DNA from: Candidatus Woesearchaeota archaeon | GTDB lineage: Archaea > Nanobdellota > Nanobdellia > Woesearchaeales > JACQSR01 | DNA length: 14,351 nt | Direction: 5' to 3' | Assembly: GCA_023255615.1 (NCBI GenBank) | Contig: JAHFLI010000015.1 | Location: forward strand, 1-14,351 | Shown: in pieces, positions 13,392 through 14,351 of the stretch | Layout: each line of letters starts with the position of its first letter | Numbering within the stretch: the first letter of the stretch is position 1 | Position numbers and translations under genes: made by a program | The notes under the pieces: model-generated | Seen by the model: the letters and a program-made list of their open reading frames with translations, nothing else | Databases searched by the model: none | Told to the model about the DNA's origin: nothing

Positions 13392-14351
13392 TTACACCCC
13401 TTTGCGTTCTGCAATCATATTCTCTTTAAATTCTTTTCTGTCGATAAAAGGAAAGAGATCTTCAAATGGTCGTGGCTCCATCGTTCCATCTTCCTTTCTC
13501 TTTGATAATGCACGATGATGTTGAAGCTGGTTTTGATCTACCATGACTTCGCAAAAAGATGGCCCCGGTTGATCTAAAACCGATTGAAGTTTTTCAACAA
13601 GTTCGGTGTGAGTGGTGATTTTTGTGTATGGTAAATGAAATGATTTGGCAAGCAATTCAAAATCTGGAAAATCGACTCCGCTTTGCTCATGACTTCCCAC
13701 ATAGCGACCTTCAAATCCATATTCTTGAGTTTGCCGAATCGTTAAATACCCTGCATTATTGTAGAGAATAATCTTTACCGGCAATTTGTTGTGCGAAATA
13801 GTTTGGAGTTCTTGAAGATTTAGCATAATGCCCCCATCACCGTTCATGCAGATTGTTCGTCGGAGATGACCGCCAATGCATGCACCGACTGCTGCTGGAA
13901 GACCCCATCCCATGGCAGCAAGACCTGAATTGGTAAACATTCTCTGTCCTTGTTTGACTTTGAATGCTTGATGAGTTACTTGAAAGGCAAGGCCCATATC
14001 CGTTACCACGATATCATCTTTCGTGCAGAGATCAGAAAGAACATCGACAAAGTGATAGACATTGACGAATTCTTTTTGTTCGCGGAATTCGGGCAGAACA
14101 ACAGGGTATTTTTCTTTCCACGCATTGCACTGATTAATCCATTCAGCAGTACGAAGAGAAGTTCCCTGTAAATGGTTATCAAGTTCGTCGAGAAATACTT
14201 TTGCATCCGCATGGATTTTGTAATCAATAGTTAATGTTGGTTTGTTTAACTCAGATTCGTCAATGTCAACCATTATTTTTATTGCGTTTCTCGCAAAATC
14301 TTTTCCATTATATCCTGTTGTAGACATGGATAATCGTGTGCCAACGGCAAT
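13392..14351 (-). CDS. Thiamine diphosphate enzyme, acetolactate-synthase-like, C-terminal part
   Basis: The frame is open to the right edge, so the N-terminal pyrimidine-binding domain lies outside. At the edge the reading is IAVGTRLSMSTTGYN, then KIMVDIDESEL, the end of the central domain. The PP domain follows: TNSGLAAMGWGLPAAVGA, then GDGGIMLNLQEL and about 20 residues later YNNAGY, the GDGX(n)NN signature binding ThDP and Mg. The end has PRPFEDLFPFIDRKEF, common in such enzymes from sugar clusters. Acetolactate synthase is one possibility, but the neighbours suggest a polysaccharide role. Enzymes of this type such as YerE add a two-carbon branch to a keto-sugar, a possible model rather than an assignment. 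First visible gene of a three-gene operon. Confidence 0.87.
   Translation of the reverse strand: MAVGTRLSMSTTGYNGKDFARNAIKIMVDIDESELNKPTLTIDYKIHADAKVFLDELDNHLQGTSLRTAEWINQCNAWKEKYPVVLPEFREQKEFVNVYHFVDVLSDLCTKDDIVVTDMGLAFQVTHQAFKVKQGQRMFTNSGLAAMGWGLPAAVGACIGGHLRRTICMNGDGGIMLNLQELQTISHNKLPVKIILYNNAGYLTIRQTQEYGFEGRYVGSHEQSGVDFPDFELLAKSFHLPYTKITTHTELVEKLQSVLDQPGPSFCEVMVDQNQLQHHRALSKRKEDGTMEPRPFEDLFPFIDRKEFKENMIAERKGV
13395..13401 (-). promoter_or_regulatory. Shine-Dalgarno site for the DJ-1/PfpI gene
   Basis: AGGGGTG lies five bases upstream of the ATG at 13389, across the stop codon of the ThDP enzyme gene. It is the clearest ribosome site in the window. Internal operon genes here rely on such a site or on overlap, whereas first genes mostly appear leaderless. 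Confidence 0.55.

Noticed and set aside
1..14351. Mobile element, CRISPR array, tRNA or rRNA
   Set aside because: No transposase or integrase motifs, no regular long repeats with spacers, and no cloverleaf or rRNA-like segment were seen in either strand.

Overview
The window most likely comes from an archaeon. The main evidence is promoter architecture: six genes have a clear AT-rich TATA-type box centred 25 to 27 bases upstream of their start codon, with no ribosome binding site between, which is the classic archaeal leaderless pattern. The short DUF4346-type protein also fits, since that family is common in archaea although also known in cyanobacteria. The compact layout, with overlapping starts and stops and genes overlapping tail to tail, and the many surface-glycan and radical SAM genes would suit an uncultivated DPANN-type lineage such as Woesearchaeota. 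That lineage guess is weak. No rRNA, tRNA, CRISPR array or transposase was seen.

Layout. (1) Positions 1-284, minus: 5' part of a DegT/DnrJ/EryC1/StrS sugar aminotransferase, running off the left edge. (2) 367-2323, plus, divergent from it: two NAD-dependent nucleotide-sugar epimerase/dehydratases overlapping by 8 bases. (3) 2380-5773, plus, with its own leaderless promoter: two overlapping B12-binding radical SAM enzymes. (4) 5761-6636, minus, tail to tail with the previous gene: a 2-oxoglutarate/Fe(II) oxygenase starting at a leaderless GTG. (5) 6637-6903: the longest non-coding stretch, holding a periodic TGTGTA array and three inverted repeats between divergent promoters. (6) 6904-9403, plus: an SDR oxidoreductase, a SAM-dependent methyltransferase and a medium-chain zinc dehydrogenase, each joined to the next by an ATGA overlap. 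(7) 9505-9837, minus: DUF4346-like protein. (8) 9947-10447, plus: Nudix hydrolase 1. (9) 10370-11906, minus: Nudix hydrolase 2 coupled to a membrane-anchored TIGR04372-type glycosyltransferase. (10) 11991-12236, plus: a frameshifted hemerythrin gene with an intact promoter. (11) 12233-14351, minus: HAD phosphatase, DJ-1/PfpI protein and the C-terminal part of an acetolactate-synthase-like thiamine diphosphate enzyme, read in the order TPP enzyme, PfpI, HAD.

How the genes may work together (inference): aminotransferase, epimerases, glycosyltransferase, Nudix enzymes, SDR, dehydrogenase, methyltransferase and ThDP enzyme together look like an accessory locus that makes and decorates unusual surface sugars. 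The two B12 radical SAM enzymes and the 2OG oxygenase could add methyl or hydroxyl groups at unactivated carbons. No substrate can be read from the sequence. The most unusual signals are the repeat-rich regulatory region at 6637-6903, the pair of B12 radical SAM enzymes beside a 2OG oxygenase, the methyltransferase with an altered SAM-binding loop, and the decayed hemerythrin gene.
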